Source: Sanguinoderma infundibulare
Taxonomy: Eukaryota; Basidiomycota; Agaricomycetes; Polyporales; Polyporaceae
Length of the DNA stretch: 64,000 nucleotides
Assembly (NCBI GenBank): GCA_032821775.1
Contig: JAVLRN010000011.1
Span: 310,001-374,000 of the forward strand
Direction: 5' to 3'
Positions 44,807 through 56,279 of this stretch are shown here, one piece after another. Position 1 is the first letter of the stretch. Every line of letters begins with the position of its first letter. The position numbers and the translations under genes were made by a program. Under the pieces are notes generated by a model that was given only the letters and a program-made list of their open reading frames with translations, was not told the DNA's origin and did not search any database.

Positions 44807-45068
44807 TGTTGCTAAGTCCTGTCCGATCCGGTCTTTTCAGCTCAAATTTGAGAACTGAGGACTGGGATCGGACTGCCGACGAAGTGAAGGACTGAAACTG
44901 CAGTCCGAACTTATATGCGTCCGCTTCGTGAGCCTTACTATTAGATACTTACGTCACGATGAGGAAAACTCGAGAGCGTTGGTCGTCACACAGTATTTTA
45001 TTCAATCATAGACCAATAAATTATTATAGTCAAAGAAAAATTTTTAGGCGGAGGCCATGGTATGATCG

Positions 45069-46774
45069 TCAGGCCTGCACACTAAAAGGGTCGCCCTCCT
45101 GCCTCTGACCATCATCCAGCACCTCCGCGTGGTCATCGTCCAGTAGCCGAAACTCGATAGGAGCAGCGAGCGATTCTATGCCCACTGCGGACCTCAGGGT
45201 GCCATTGTCATGCACCCTAGTAGACGGCGATGAATTGCTGCTTGACTGAGGACCCTGTGTGCTCCGGTTGGCTTCCTGGAGGTCAAGCAGGAAGTGCGAC
45301 ACTAGGATTGGGGTGAAGCTGTAAGAGAGGGTTAGCTGAGTTCACAGCAATGAGGAATAGGGACAGCGTACGCATCTACGAATACAACGAAGTCACTTGC
45401 GACGGTGACGGTCCCGGAAATCTGATTGCGGAGAATCATGACCAAGGTTCTGAATACTTCCAGCAGTTAGCCATACTGAAAGAACTTTGGAAAGCAAGAC
45501 CAGGATGTTCAATATTAACAATACGCTGTCCGTTCTGGTGGTCAGCAAGGTTCTGCGCCCTCGCCGCTATCCGACATCCTCGCTCACATAAAATAAACCA
45601 TCCCTGTTTACCACAATCAGTCAAAGCCACATGTAGAAATGCGATACTTACCATCATAAAAAACCACAGTTCTTAAGGATGTGGGTCTTCCGGGAAACCT
45701 CAAGGTGTCATGTATGTCTGTTTTGGACACAGCTCTCCAGGTTACCAGGATAAGAATGGTATCCCCGGCAATAGCACAGGTCTGGTGGGCGATGGTGACT
45801 TCAAACAGGTAAATCTGTGTTTCCGTTGGGAAATGACGTGACTCCGCTTACGGCTAATCATGATTGTTACGTTGAGCTGTCATATTTCGGCCATCAATGA
45901 CACGCACCTGGTGGTAAGGTTCGATGGAGCCCCATGATTCACACTAAGAGCGCATCCAAATCCAGGAATATGTACAGCTTTCGAGTCGAACGAATACCGA
46001 GCCTGGTTGTAAGGCAGGTGAGCTTCTGGTCCTTGGGTGAATGAAATAGCTGTGGTACTCACCACGTTGATACCTAGCACGGAACCTCCAATAAGGATGA
46101 ACACGAGCAATGCGACCGCCCGATTTTGACTGAGGGCATATGCGCGCAATGCGGAGAAAACTGCCAGAAAGTACGTTTCTATCAGGCTATTGCCCGGAGT
46201 GCAGAGATCAGAGTCCCTCACCTGACCCCGGAAGGGCTGCAGTCAAATCGACGGCAAGATTTACCCATTTAATAGGAGCCTGGCTAGCAATGTTTACGCC
46301 GTTAATGCATGTCTTGTAAAGTTGCGATGGCAAGATGAATCATACCACTGCAATACGGTCAGCAAAGTATGTTAATGGCAGTCGGAAATCACGATCCAAT
46401 TGGGGAGGCATGACATCTATGAATATATTGTAAGCGAACTCCAACAGGGTGATGTACCGATTGGCAAAATAGAGGCAAGTCGCCATGGTTGGTCGATGGC
46501 AACCCCAAAACAGCTTGGCCTCTTTGGGAAGTGCAAGGAGATAGTCGTAGAATACAAGCGCTGCTCGAAAGGCAGAATGAGCAATGCATCCAATTCAAGT
46601 ACCATTAAGAGAATCGTACTTGTAGCTGCAAAGGTGTAGTAATTTGCAACGAATCTTGTGGTGGAGGGTATCTTTAAGGGTCACCATCCGCGTAAATCAT
46701 GCGAGTCAGAGGACTCACAGACTGGATAGTTCGGCAACAATGCGCGCCACTTCCGGACTGGTAGGAGAGGACAT
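45069..46774 (-). CDS. DUF6533-type multi-span membrane protein 2
   Basis: Multi-exon gene from ATG 46774 (MSSPTSPEVARIVAELSSL) to the stop at 45069. Segments in order: FVANYYTFAATTLVFYDYLLALPKEAKLFWG, RPTMATCLYFANRYITLLEFAYNIF (DUF6533 block), ETYFLAVFSALRAYALS, VALLVFILIGGSVLGINVV, CAIAGDTILILVTWRAV, DGMVYFITDSVLLILNILVLL, FTPILVSHFLLDLQEAN, then a hydrophilic tail. Introns are 50-60 nt and join in frame by eye, so this copy looks intact. Seven hydrophobic segments and the SHFLLDLQEA motif at the end of the last one fit the basidiomycete family. Probably plasma membrane; ligand and signalling unknown. Confidence 0.75.
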
Positions 46775-47849
46775 AGCGATAGTGACGCTACAAAGTTTGA
46801 GATCTGGAATGGAGTACCGAGCAGAGGTAAGGGCGAAATCACTTTCCGCTCACGGTTTATACGTGTCCAAGCCCTGCTTGAAACCGTCATGTCGTGATCT
46901 TGGTCATTCCAAGGCTGTTTGCTGTGATCACTTGAACCAGTGTAGCTAGCTACGACTCCGCCAGGTCCGCCCACTGAACTCAACTAATAATACCGTAATG
47001 ACGTCAAGGCTAGCACTACCGGATGCACTGAAACTGGCACACGGTAGCACGCTGTACAGCCGTATGACCTACGGTTGATTCATCAGCAAATGATATGTCC
47101 AGGCTTCGAGCAGCACACGACGACGAAAGACAATGTCTCCTGTCAGAGCTAGTACTGGTTGCATCGGACATTGCGAGCGGCAGAACGTACAGATGCTGCT
47201 CTCCCTCTCGGCTCTACTCGTTCACGGCTCTTCCAAAACGCGCAGTCGAGTGAATCAGCCGAACGATATGGCAGCGTCGACGCTAGCTCCAACGTTCGCG
47301 GTGGAGAACGCGGCCCTAAAGCCACCGAGGCGGGAGAAGAAGCCTGCGCTATGAGCTACGCGATCGTGTTGCTATACATGAGTTACCACATGCGAGTGGA
47401 CGATAGAGGGGTGTTGGACGAACCTGTCCTTCACCGCCTTCGCGTTCGCTCGAGTCTCCACAGGCTTGAAGTGCGGCGAAGGACTCGGAGTCGATCACTA
47501 GGGATCGCCCGACGGCCAGCTAGGACAAGATGCTTGTGAGAGCCGCCCCAGCGGATCATCCGGCCCGACAGTGTCCCGACGGGCGCGGGAAAGGGAGACG
47601 CTGGGAAGGGGCCAACCCTCGCGGAATCTGTTCTAGCTCCTGTACTTCTATGACATACGTTCTCGAGCTCCGTTCTCCTTTTGCATATCACTCGTACAAC
47701 ACGAACAAGACGGCGATTCGACCATAGTACACTATGAAACACGCCCGCAACATGTTCGACACCCCCGCATCCTCGCCCCACCTCTAGATCGACCCCATAC
47801 ACCCTGCGGCCCTGTCGCGCCTCGACCTGCTCCCCTTAGACGTTTGTCA
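46775..47849. other. intergenic, nothing firm
   Basis: No firm gene seen; overlapping antisense frames of 70-126 aa lack any domain. Confidence 0.4.
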
Positions 47850-49060
47850 TACCACACGACCCTTCGAACGCTTTAGAGGCCTTGAATCGCTCCCTCTGCG
47901 CGCTGACACTGCCCGTCAACTGCCCCAGCGACCGACGCGCCCAACCGGGTTGTGAAGGTCCCGTTCAACCTCTCGTTCTGCCTCCTTCACATGCTCATAT
48001 CCTCTTCGTATCCACGAGCGACGCGCGCCTCTGGGTGAGGTGCCACTGGAAGCGGCACGCTTTCAGCCCGCCGTCCTCGGTGGACAGGACAAGGAGGATG
48101 ACAACAATGCGCTGGCAGGGCGAGGGACGCTTGTTTGAAGTGCTCAACGTGACCTCGATGGTCGGACAGAAGCCGGGGCAGGTTAGGTCGAGCAAGGCGA
48201 GTCTGTATGTCCGGCTGTCGCGAGCGCGCATGTGAGGAAGATATTCCCAGATCCGGACGACGATGACGAAGACGACGTTTTCGCGGACGCGTCGACGCCG
48301 TGCCTCTATCTGGAGTGGAGGACCGTGATGAGGAAGGATGGAAGATCTGAACCAGGGCAGTAATGTATGTAATCGGCAGATAGGACCACGGTCAAACGCC
48401 ATGCCTTCGACGCTCGTCCGCATCGCCTTGAACTAAACCAATCCCGGCGCACAAGGGCATAGGCAACACGCTCCACGTCTTCTGCGACACTCTCGGTGCC
48501 GTCCGCATCACAGACTTCTCATCAGGTCCTATACTCCCCTTGCATCCGGGATGACGAGAAGGAGGTCAAAGCCTCCATGTCCGCCGCGGCCTCTTTGTCT
48601 GAGCATCTATCCTGGACGCCAGGGTGCATCCCTCGCAATGGAATGGCATGAACATCTGCAAGGCGAGTTCCTTGCTTCATTTTCATCCTGAGCACCCCAA
48701 CTCGTCGCAGCAAGGGCCCATCCGAGGCTTCGCATTCGGTCGCGGGCAACGAGGAGGAAGGGACGATGGCGAAGCAAATCCGGCATATACATTACATAGT
48801 CTGGCTCACTCCCTGCTTCTGTTCTGCCGCTGCGGCCGCATGAAAATTTGCTTTCTCGGTGAGTGACGTCCTCCTGGTATTTCCTTCCCTCATGTCGTCC
48901 TTCTCTAGGCACGGCATCTCTGCCGATTCACAGCGCGCTGTCGTCAATGAAAACTCCTTCGAACGCGTTATGTCCGCGCTTATCCTCGCTTGGCAGCGCC
49001 AGAAATTCCTGCTACCGCAGCAGACATGCACACGACCCTTGAATGAACGGTGATGGACCA
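47850..49060 (+). other. possible decayed gene of unknown family
   Basis: Coding-like stretches in changing frames: EVLNVTSMVGQKPGQVRSSKASLYVRLSRA (48.14-48.23 kb), an acidic FPDPDDDDEDDVFADAS (48.25-48.29), LYLEWRTVMRKDGR, and NTLHVFCDTLGAVRITDFSSG (48.47-48.53). No introns reconcile the frames. It reads like a gene that has lost its frame; family not recognised. Confidence 0.35.
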
Positions 49061-50004
49061 GCAACTGGCGAGGGGCCGGCGGCTGAGTATCCAGCTCTAT
49101 TAAATGTCAGACCCAGACAGGCTCGCTCCATGAATATCTTTCGAGGAGGTCGCGGAATTTCGGCTCCATCTCAAGTCCAGAGGCCTCGTCGGACGATCGC
49201 GTGGGGCGTTGTGGCTCGATTTTGAACTTCTTCGGTATCTTGTCATCATGGGCCAAGCGACGATCTCGTGCAAACGCTGACTCTGTCCCGAGTCGCTTGC
49301 CGTCCTTCCCCGTCAGGATCTGCAGTTGTCTTCCCGTGGGGAGACGCTCTTTACCGACAGATGTTACCTTACGACATCGGCCCAGACTGCCCCGCTCTGC
49401 GTTCGAGGCATATGATACCCTGTTCGAGTCCGCGACGTGATTCGACAGGAGCTCAAGCTTGAAATTCTACTTACGTATGGCTTCCCAATGATTTTGATGC
49501 ACACATGCGCAGCCGATGTGGTGTCGCCATCAGTTGACCACTCTGGTAAGCTTATGTATGACCATTCCTCTCAGTTATCCTGGGACTAAAGACTCCCAAG
49601 GGACTCGATCACTGTACAGTGGTAGAGTGGGAACAGATGCTATCTAGCCTGAATCCGGGGAGGGCAAGGTATTGCGCAATCAGGGCCATCGCCAATGTCG
49701 TACGCCTCCAAGCTTCAGTGACAACGTTCATCCATGCGAACTGAGATCGGTCAATTGCAGGACGATCCATTCCATTGCATCCTTACAACACGATACCTGT
49801 GTGCATGGAAAGGAACCAGAGTGACACTCCTTGTACATGCGGTGCGTACGACCAGACTTCGTTACGAGGTACAACGGCTGATAGGGTACAAAAGGATCCT
49901 GTGGATAATGTTCGGTCCTCGAACTTCCCGCAAGGACGTGGCCTCCCCCTCGCTGCAACCGACACATCCATACCTCCTTCTCGGACTTCATGACTCTGAC
50001 GGCT
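49061..50004. other. intergenic, chitinase promoter side
   Basis: No gene recognised. Short frame EILLTYGFPMILMHTCAADVV near 49.46 kb is unsupported. Confidence 0.45.
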
Positions 50005-52017
50005 ATGATGAAGTGCGTGCTTCTCCTAGCCGCGGTCGCGCTGACCGCCGGCGCCGTCGTCGAATCGACTCCGGTTATGCACTGTCCGGAGAGTTTCACA
50101 AACGCATCCCACGGGGTCAAGATGGGCTTGGCGGATATGAAGAGTATCCCCAAGCCTGCGACGAGGAGTGGATATGCCCAAATTGCATACTTCACTAGTT
50201 GGTGCGCGCCGTAACCTACAGCTTATCGGTCCACGTCGTGGCTGAGAACGTTCTGATTACTTGCAGGGGCATCTATGCACGGAACTTCCGTGGGTATCTT
50301 CCAGCCTCTTACTGATAGGACCTGGCGTGCTCACTGTCAATGATGGAGATGCGCTTCCTTAGAGCCAACCGACATCAACCCCACTCCGTTGACACACATC
50401 CTCTACTCGTTCGCCGACGTTTCTGTGGACACGGGTTCCATCTTCCTCACGGACTCATGGGCTGATGAAGAGGTGTGCGGTCTCGTAATACGTCGAGGCA
50501 CGGCAGGTTGGCTGACGTGCGGTGGGTGCAGAAACACTATCCTGGCGACTCTTGGAGCGAGCCCGGCAACAACCTCTATGGAAATTTGAAGCAGGTAAGC
50601 CTGTCACGCGGAAATCGTTCTTCGATGACTAACCCACGCCGTTACGCAAGCTCTACCTCCTCAAGCTCTCCCAGAGGTCGGTCTCCACTCTGCCTAGCCC
50701 CCGTATGAAATGCCTCCTCCGTTAATCCCTTGCCATCTCACCCCATCCAGGAACCTCAAGGTGCTCCTCTCCATCGGCGGCTGGACATACTCCCAGGCGG
50801 GCCACTTCAACTTTGTGTCCGACCCTGCGAAGCGTGCCACTTTCGTCTCCAGCGCTGTCCAGCTGGTGGAGGACTACGGCTTCGACGGTGTCGACATCGA
50901 CTACGAATACCCCAACTCGGACGCCCTCGCCTCAGGCTTCGCGTCTCTGCTCTCCGAGCTGCGCACTGCGTTCACCGATCTTGAAATCAAGAAGGGCGAT
51001 GCGACTCCTTACCTGCTCGCCGTGCGTGCTTCCCTGGTCGGCTGACAGGATGGGAAGCAATACTGATTTTGCGACCTCGCTGCTGCAGGCTGCCGTCCCC
51101 GCGGGCCCGGCCAACTACAATTGGCTCAAGATCTCGGAGATGGACGCCTCACTCGACTTCTGGAACTTGATGGTTAGTTCCTTTCACCGAGCTTCGGAAA
51201 ACTGTACCCTGAACTGATCACGTCCGCCAGGCTTACGACTATGCCGGCTCCTGGTTGGCTTGGACCGACAACCAGGCAAACCTGTACGGCGGCACTCGCA
51301 CGGGCATCTCCACCGACGAGGCCGTCTCCTCCTACCTTGCCAATGGCGCCACTGCCAGCAAGATAGCCATCGGCATCCCCATTTACGGCCGCGCGTTTGA
51401 GAACACCGACGGCCTCGGCAAGCCTTATGACGGCGTAGGTGTCCCAACCTGACCCAATCACCGAGCGCAGCATAGCTAACGTGTTCGTTCTCTGCTAGAT
51501 CGGCCCCGGCTCGTTCGAACCTGGCATCTACTCGTACAAGGATCTCCCCATCGCCGGCGCGGATGTCTTCGAGAACACCACCGACGTCACGAGCTACTCG
51601 TACGACTCGACCAAGCGCGAGTTCGTCTCGTACGACACCCCGCACATCGCGGCCCTCAAGGCTCAATACGTCAAGTCCAAGGGTCTTGGCGGTTCCATGT
51701 TCTGGGAAGTGAGTAGAAGCGCACGGCGCGTCTCGCTCGCGGCCCGTTCGACGGTTGCTGACATTTCGTTTCGTTTTTTCCATTTGGAACAGCTCTCCAC
51801 GGACAAGACTGGGCAGGACTCCCTTGTCACGGCCACCGAGGGCGTGTACGGTAGCGCTGGCCTCGACCAGACCCCGAACCATATCAACTTCCCGAACAGC
51901 AAGTGGGACAACATCCGCAACAATATGGGCCAGGGCGGCGCCAATACTTGCGGATCGGGTGCATGGAGCGGCACTGTAAGCGGGCAGGAGCAAGTCGTTT
52001 TGTCTCGGGCACGCTGA
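50005..52017 (+). CDS. secreted GH18 chitinase
   Basis: Ten exons (50005-50201, 50267-50289, 50363-50472, 50532-50594, 50651-50676, 50751-51021, 51089-51172, 51231-51434, 51499-51708, 51793-52017) give 470 aa. A signal peptide ([21 protein letters not shown]) leads to the barrel: [37 protein letters not shown], the catalytic [10 protein letters not shown] (DxxDxDxE with the acid Glu), [18 protein letters not shown] and GGSMFWELSTD. All catalytic residues are present. It hydrolyses chitin in the wall or in prey/litter. At the end, [18 protein letters not shown] resembles the first strand of a CBM5/12 chitin-binding module, but a TGA follows, so the module is absent or lost. An earlier ATG at 49990 is also in frame. 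Confidence 0.93.
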
Positions 52018-52941
52018 GGCACAACCGCCGCGGCGAAGCCTCAACACTGTCCCAGAGCATTCCAGCGCGGTTCAGAGCGCCTTAGAGAGCTCGCGATTTT
52101 TCAATCGCTCTGCGAATGTCATCGACTCGCGAATTGGGTTGGTTTCTGCGATTGTATGTTTGCAATGTCTCTATTTGAATGTATGGAATCGTTTAAATTG
52201 ATGCGATGTAAACTAGCAGATGTATGGAAACTCGTCTTGTCTTGTTCGACACGTCCACTGGACCACTTCCTCACTCGTCGTTCGACGTTCCGCATGCGCA
52301 CGCTCTACGTTACATCGCCGCATGCTCGCTTTCGTTGCGTCGTTGCAGTGATGGCGAGAACCCGCCAACGGCGCCGGTCGCGACTCGCGACTCGCAGAGT
52401 CAGGACTACACACGAAATACCCTATCGATGGTGGATCCGCAATTAAATCAACCCAGCTGCCCTATCTCCTCCGGCTGGAGACAAGCAGACGAAGGCACGA
52501 ACCTTTTTTCGCCATCGTCGGAGGTCACAAGGTGAGAGGAATGGAACATCTGCCAGACAGCGAGAAAGGATCCGTGACAAAGGCTGTATGACTGTGGGTC
52601 ATTCCGACAGAAAGCGGTGATGCAATTAAACCACAGACGCCGCGGAAGAAGGGGAAGTTGCTGGATGCGGGGGTACGGACACCGCGTGTTGGCAGTTTTC
52701 TCCTCGAAGCGGACTTAGCAGACATGCATGGAGTTGCGTGTCGATCGCTTTGAGCACCCGTGTATGTTATCTCCTAGAGTGAATGCCTGGCATAGTGCCA
52801 TCTCATTCAAGATAGTAGAGCATCGCTACACTTGTGTACGGTGAATAACTTGGGGTGGGGTGGACAAGGGATGGAAGCAAAACGTTCAAGACGGTCTAAA
52901 CGCCCATAGATCCTCAGAACCAAGCAATGTTGAACCTGTTG
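52018..52941. other. intergenic with fragment of the 56-kb gene
   Basis: Contains a duplicated fragment at 52240-52345 (separate entry). Otherwise nothing recognised. Confidence 0.5.
52240..52345 (+). pseudogene. fragment of the 56-kb membrane-protein gene
   Basis: The stretch around gcacgctctacgtta and its upstream tcgttcgacgttccgcatg matches 56570-56650 (end of exon 1, start of intron 1), and the same place in the 44-kb copy. About 100 bp only. Confidence 0.65.
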
Positions 52942-54863
52942 TCATAATGAACCACGCTGCGCCTCATGGTCCCGACCCAACCCATCCAGCTCGTGCGAAC
53001 GATGTCCATTTCCCAGCGCCAAGTCGTCCGGGTGAGAGAACGCCAGCGTCGTCGGCATGGAGAAGTCCTCAAGGTCCGACGGACATACTGTCGTGGCGGC
53101 AGCTTTGCGGAGGTTGAGCATGACACGGGTGCACAACGCACTATGTACCGTGCGGAGTGGCCTGGCAAATGAAGAGGGCGAATGTGCGACAGAGGGGCGG
53201 ATCACCACGGTAGTCAGCACGATTACTGGAAAACTTGAGATGGAAAACGGGCGGAATACTTGCATTGCCACCAATGCGGACAATTCTTCCTGCGAGTCGT
53301 CCCAGTCTTGTGAGCGACGTTGATCATTTATGACGCGCAGAGAGTTATGAAGCTCACAGACGTAGCCAACATGACAACAACATTTGCGACAGAGAAACCT
53401 AGCCGAGTTCAGCCCCTTGTTGAGTCAGGGTATAACTGGTTGTTCCCGCGAGCGACTCACCAAAAACAATGGCCCAGAACACAGTGCCTGAGAATGGTTT
53501 TAACTTGAGTGGGGTTCTCACGTGAATAGTGTAAAAAGCCGCACCGTCGCGGTACAGAGTTCGGACAACACGGCAGTTCTTTAAACCATTAACTGGAAGT
53601 AATCATTAAGACATCACTCATAAAGGATAACAAGACCAGCACTCACAATGACCATTGCCGCGGTAACGCTTGACTAAGGTAAGGGCAATCACGGCTGCAG
53701 AGAAAATTAAACTCAGTACGAATGACAAGGTTATACACTGACTCCCTTCAAGGATGACTAGATGCAGGAATGCGGGCCATTCTTCTCGGATATTGACTCC
53801 GAAATAGCAGTCAACAGTCTCTCCGATGGGGCTGGTGGTAACTGTTATTTACATTAGAGTTCGCATGCCGTTCCCCTATTTGTGCCAGGATCTTACTGAC
53901 ACTGAACAAATTGCGACGACTCGTATGTGATATAGCACGCTTGAAACTGTGATGAAGGGTTTACAACAAGAAATATGCACGGCCACGGTCAGGACCGCAG
54001 TGTGGGACATTAAATGGTCACCATTACTCACAAGAGTTTGGATCATCGCAATAACGAAAAACCAAGTCATATATTTGTTGAAGCCCCACAGCGCAAGCGT
54101 TCGTATGATAAGGATGACTGCAACTGGAGATGAGCCGGGATGTAACATGTTCCTAGACTTTTGGGATGCCGGAACACACCTTCTGAAAGCCACATCCCAA
54201 CAAGGTACCAATCTGCGTGCCAATGTGAACTCTGCGACGATTCCAAAATCTGGCAGCAATACCCACATGATACGAATCGGAACTCCACGGAACACAGGGT
54301 CTTATTTATTTCCAGCCGCATTAGCAGTCGTTGCGATCGTGGAAACGTACGAGACGAACCTCGGAGGTGTGTATGCAACCTGAATACACGTCAATCAACG
54401 GTCCTCTGCATGGTCCGGGACACCTGACCTAGCAGGGCAACAATTACATCACCGATGGTCATGTACTTGTTGGCAAGGTACACGACCTTCATCCAGCTCC
54501 ATTTGGCCGTCCACACAAGGGTAACCTGCAATGCAATGCCCATAAGCGTCTCGCTAAAAGGAAAGGTATGAATGGCAAAATACCTCATCCGGCAATGTGG
54601 CTATCATTTCAAGGATCTGCGACGCGTTTAACACCTTTTCGAATCAGAGTTTCCCCAACTTCACGTACCGTGCACATGGAGGATGCCACTGGAGTGGACG
54701 ACATGAGCATTTCCCGTCTCAGTGATCAACGGTATCGTACCTGTAATGTACTACCAGTCATCAGCATCACCTTTGAACGTCGGCACAAGTTAGAACTCAC
54801 TGAAACGAGGGTGGACGAGTATACACTCGTTACTGTGGCAGCATCGTTGAGATTCGGAGTCAT
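52942..54863 (-). CDS. DUF6533-type multi-span membrane protein 3
   Basis: From ATG 54863 (MTPNLNDAATVTSVYSSTLVS) to the stop at 52942. Recognisable blocks: ILEMIATLPDE, VTLVWTAKWSWMKVVYLANKYMTIGDVIVALL (DUF6533 block), VAVILIIRTLALWGFNKYMTWFFVIAMIQTL, and the C-terminal LRTVHSALCTRVMLNLRKAAATT followed by a hydrophilic tail. These blocks correspond one-to-one with membrane protein 1 at 40.8-42.8 kb, so the two are closest paralogues. Exons between 53.3 and 53.9 kb are hard to place, and the region near 54.7 kb contains a frame that ends in TGA, so decay cannot be excluded. Ligand unknown. Confidence 0.6.
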
Positions 54864-55240
54864 CTAGAGCAGAGAGAACAAATAGGAGGATAAGCTGAAG
54901 AGAGGCGTCGATGAGAGCTATCGTTATAAAGACCTTTGCGTGCTTACTGTGATAACTGCAAAACCTTGCAAGCGACTAGCGGATCTGCCGTGGAAGCTAT
55001 CCTGGGTTAACCGATTGAGTGGTTGCATATGAATGGACGTTATCAGCGGATGTCCGCAATGACCGGGCCACTCCATGGCGCAGTCAGAGCTAGTCGATGT
55101 CGTGCAAACTTTGCGACCAATGTATCTCTAGGTGTGACGAATCGGTTCCGGACTTGCAGGGAACGGCATGCTTCAGCTGGCAACCGAACGCCATGACGCC
55201 CCGAGCTCTTCCAGCCGAGGCATAATGTCGCCAAAGGGCG
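54864..55240. other. intergenic, nothing recognised
   Basis: No gene found between the third DUF6533-type gene and the HET gene. Confidence 0.5.
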
Positions 55241-56237
55241 TCAAAAGGACGCAAGGGGGGGCAGCTCGATGATGTCTGCACTCGGTAGGGACGTCCCGCA
55301 AATCATGCAGACGAGGAATCGCCGGAGCTCCTCGCCGAAGACGGACCAGGGGATGTCCTTGACGTCATCGAACGACACCACCCCCGTGGATCTCATCGTA
55401 AGCAGGTCCACCTGTGAGGCCTCGAGATGCTGGGAGACAGTAATGGGCGCAATTTGGTGCACACGATACTGCCGCACAAGCTCCCTCTCCGTGCCCACTT
55501 GGTCTCTCGACGTTCCTAGGCATGGGTCTGTGGGATAGGCGAGCGCTATCTGCTTCGAGCGGTCCATCGTCTCCGTACACAGCTTGAACGCGGCGCCTGC
55601 CCATCAGTTCGTCAGTTCGACTCGAGAACCCAAAGATTCTGCCGACGGACGACGGACGCACCAATAGACAGAGTCGAGATACAGCTCGAACTCGTATCGC
55701 TCTGACTGCTCTGAGTGGGACCCATGATAGGCCAGTTTATCTGTCAGGAACAGCTCGGCAGCCGTTCGCTTCGCCAGAGCCTTCTTCTACGGTGCAGTGA
55801 GGATTACTTTGACGCAGCGGCTGGACTTGTAGATGTGAGGGATGGACATGAGCTGGTCTGTAATGCGGCTGATTGCGGCAGTGTCTGTCCGATCCATGCA
55901 GAAGAGATCCATGCAGACCCAGCCGGAGCCGCAGGTGTCGGGACGGCTGAGGATGGAGAGGTCTCGTTTTGGGGGACTGAGCTGGACGACGCCTGGTGAA
56001 TGTCGGACGGTGAGGTCGATCCTATTGTCTGTGAAAGTTGTTTCACGCACCTGGGTAATCGTCAACCACTGTCTCGGTGATTGTCTCGGGTGTGCCCCAT
56101 ACGTGTGCCACATGAGAGATCCCGACGGTACTTAAATACTTTCCATAATCGGTAACGGAAACGCCCAGCGGCATTAATGAGGCACGCTGGCGCCCGCTCG
56201 ACGCTGTCCACGCCGACGAGGACGTCATAGACCCCAT
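55241..56237 (-). pseudogene. HET-domain (heterokaryon incompatibility-like) gene with in-frame TAG
   Basis: From ATG 56237: SVTDYGKYLSTVGISHVAHVWGTPETIT, then intron 55993-56050, then SGWVCMDLFCMDRTDTAAISRITDQLMSIPHIYKSSRCVKVIL. These are the HVWG, (W)MDxFCMDQ-like and IPxIYKSSxCVKV motifs of the HET domain, used in fungal nonself recognition. A TAG at 55787-55789 follows VILTAP; the frame continues KKALAKRTAAELFLTDKLAYHGS...YEFELYLDSVYW. The last part (AFKLCTETMDRSKQIALAYPTD...) is in a frame I cannot join with standard splices. Domain start is divergent from the 56.28-kb gene, 43 bp apart, so both share control sequences. Probably inactive; a 40-nt intron covering the TAG (donor gtccag) is the alternative. 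Confidence 0.7.
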
Positions 56238-56279
56238 CTCTTTCACCTCCACCGTCGTTCTCGCTCACGCCTGGCGGCC

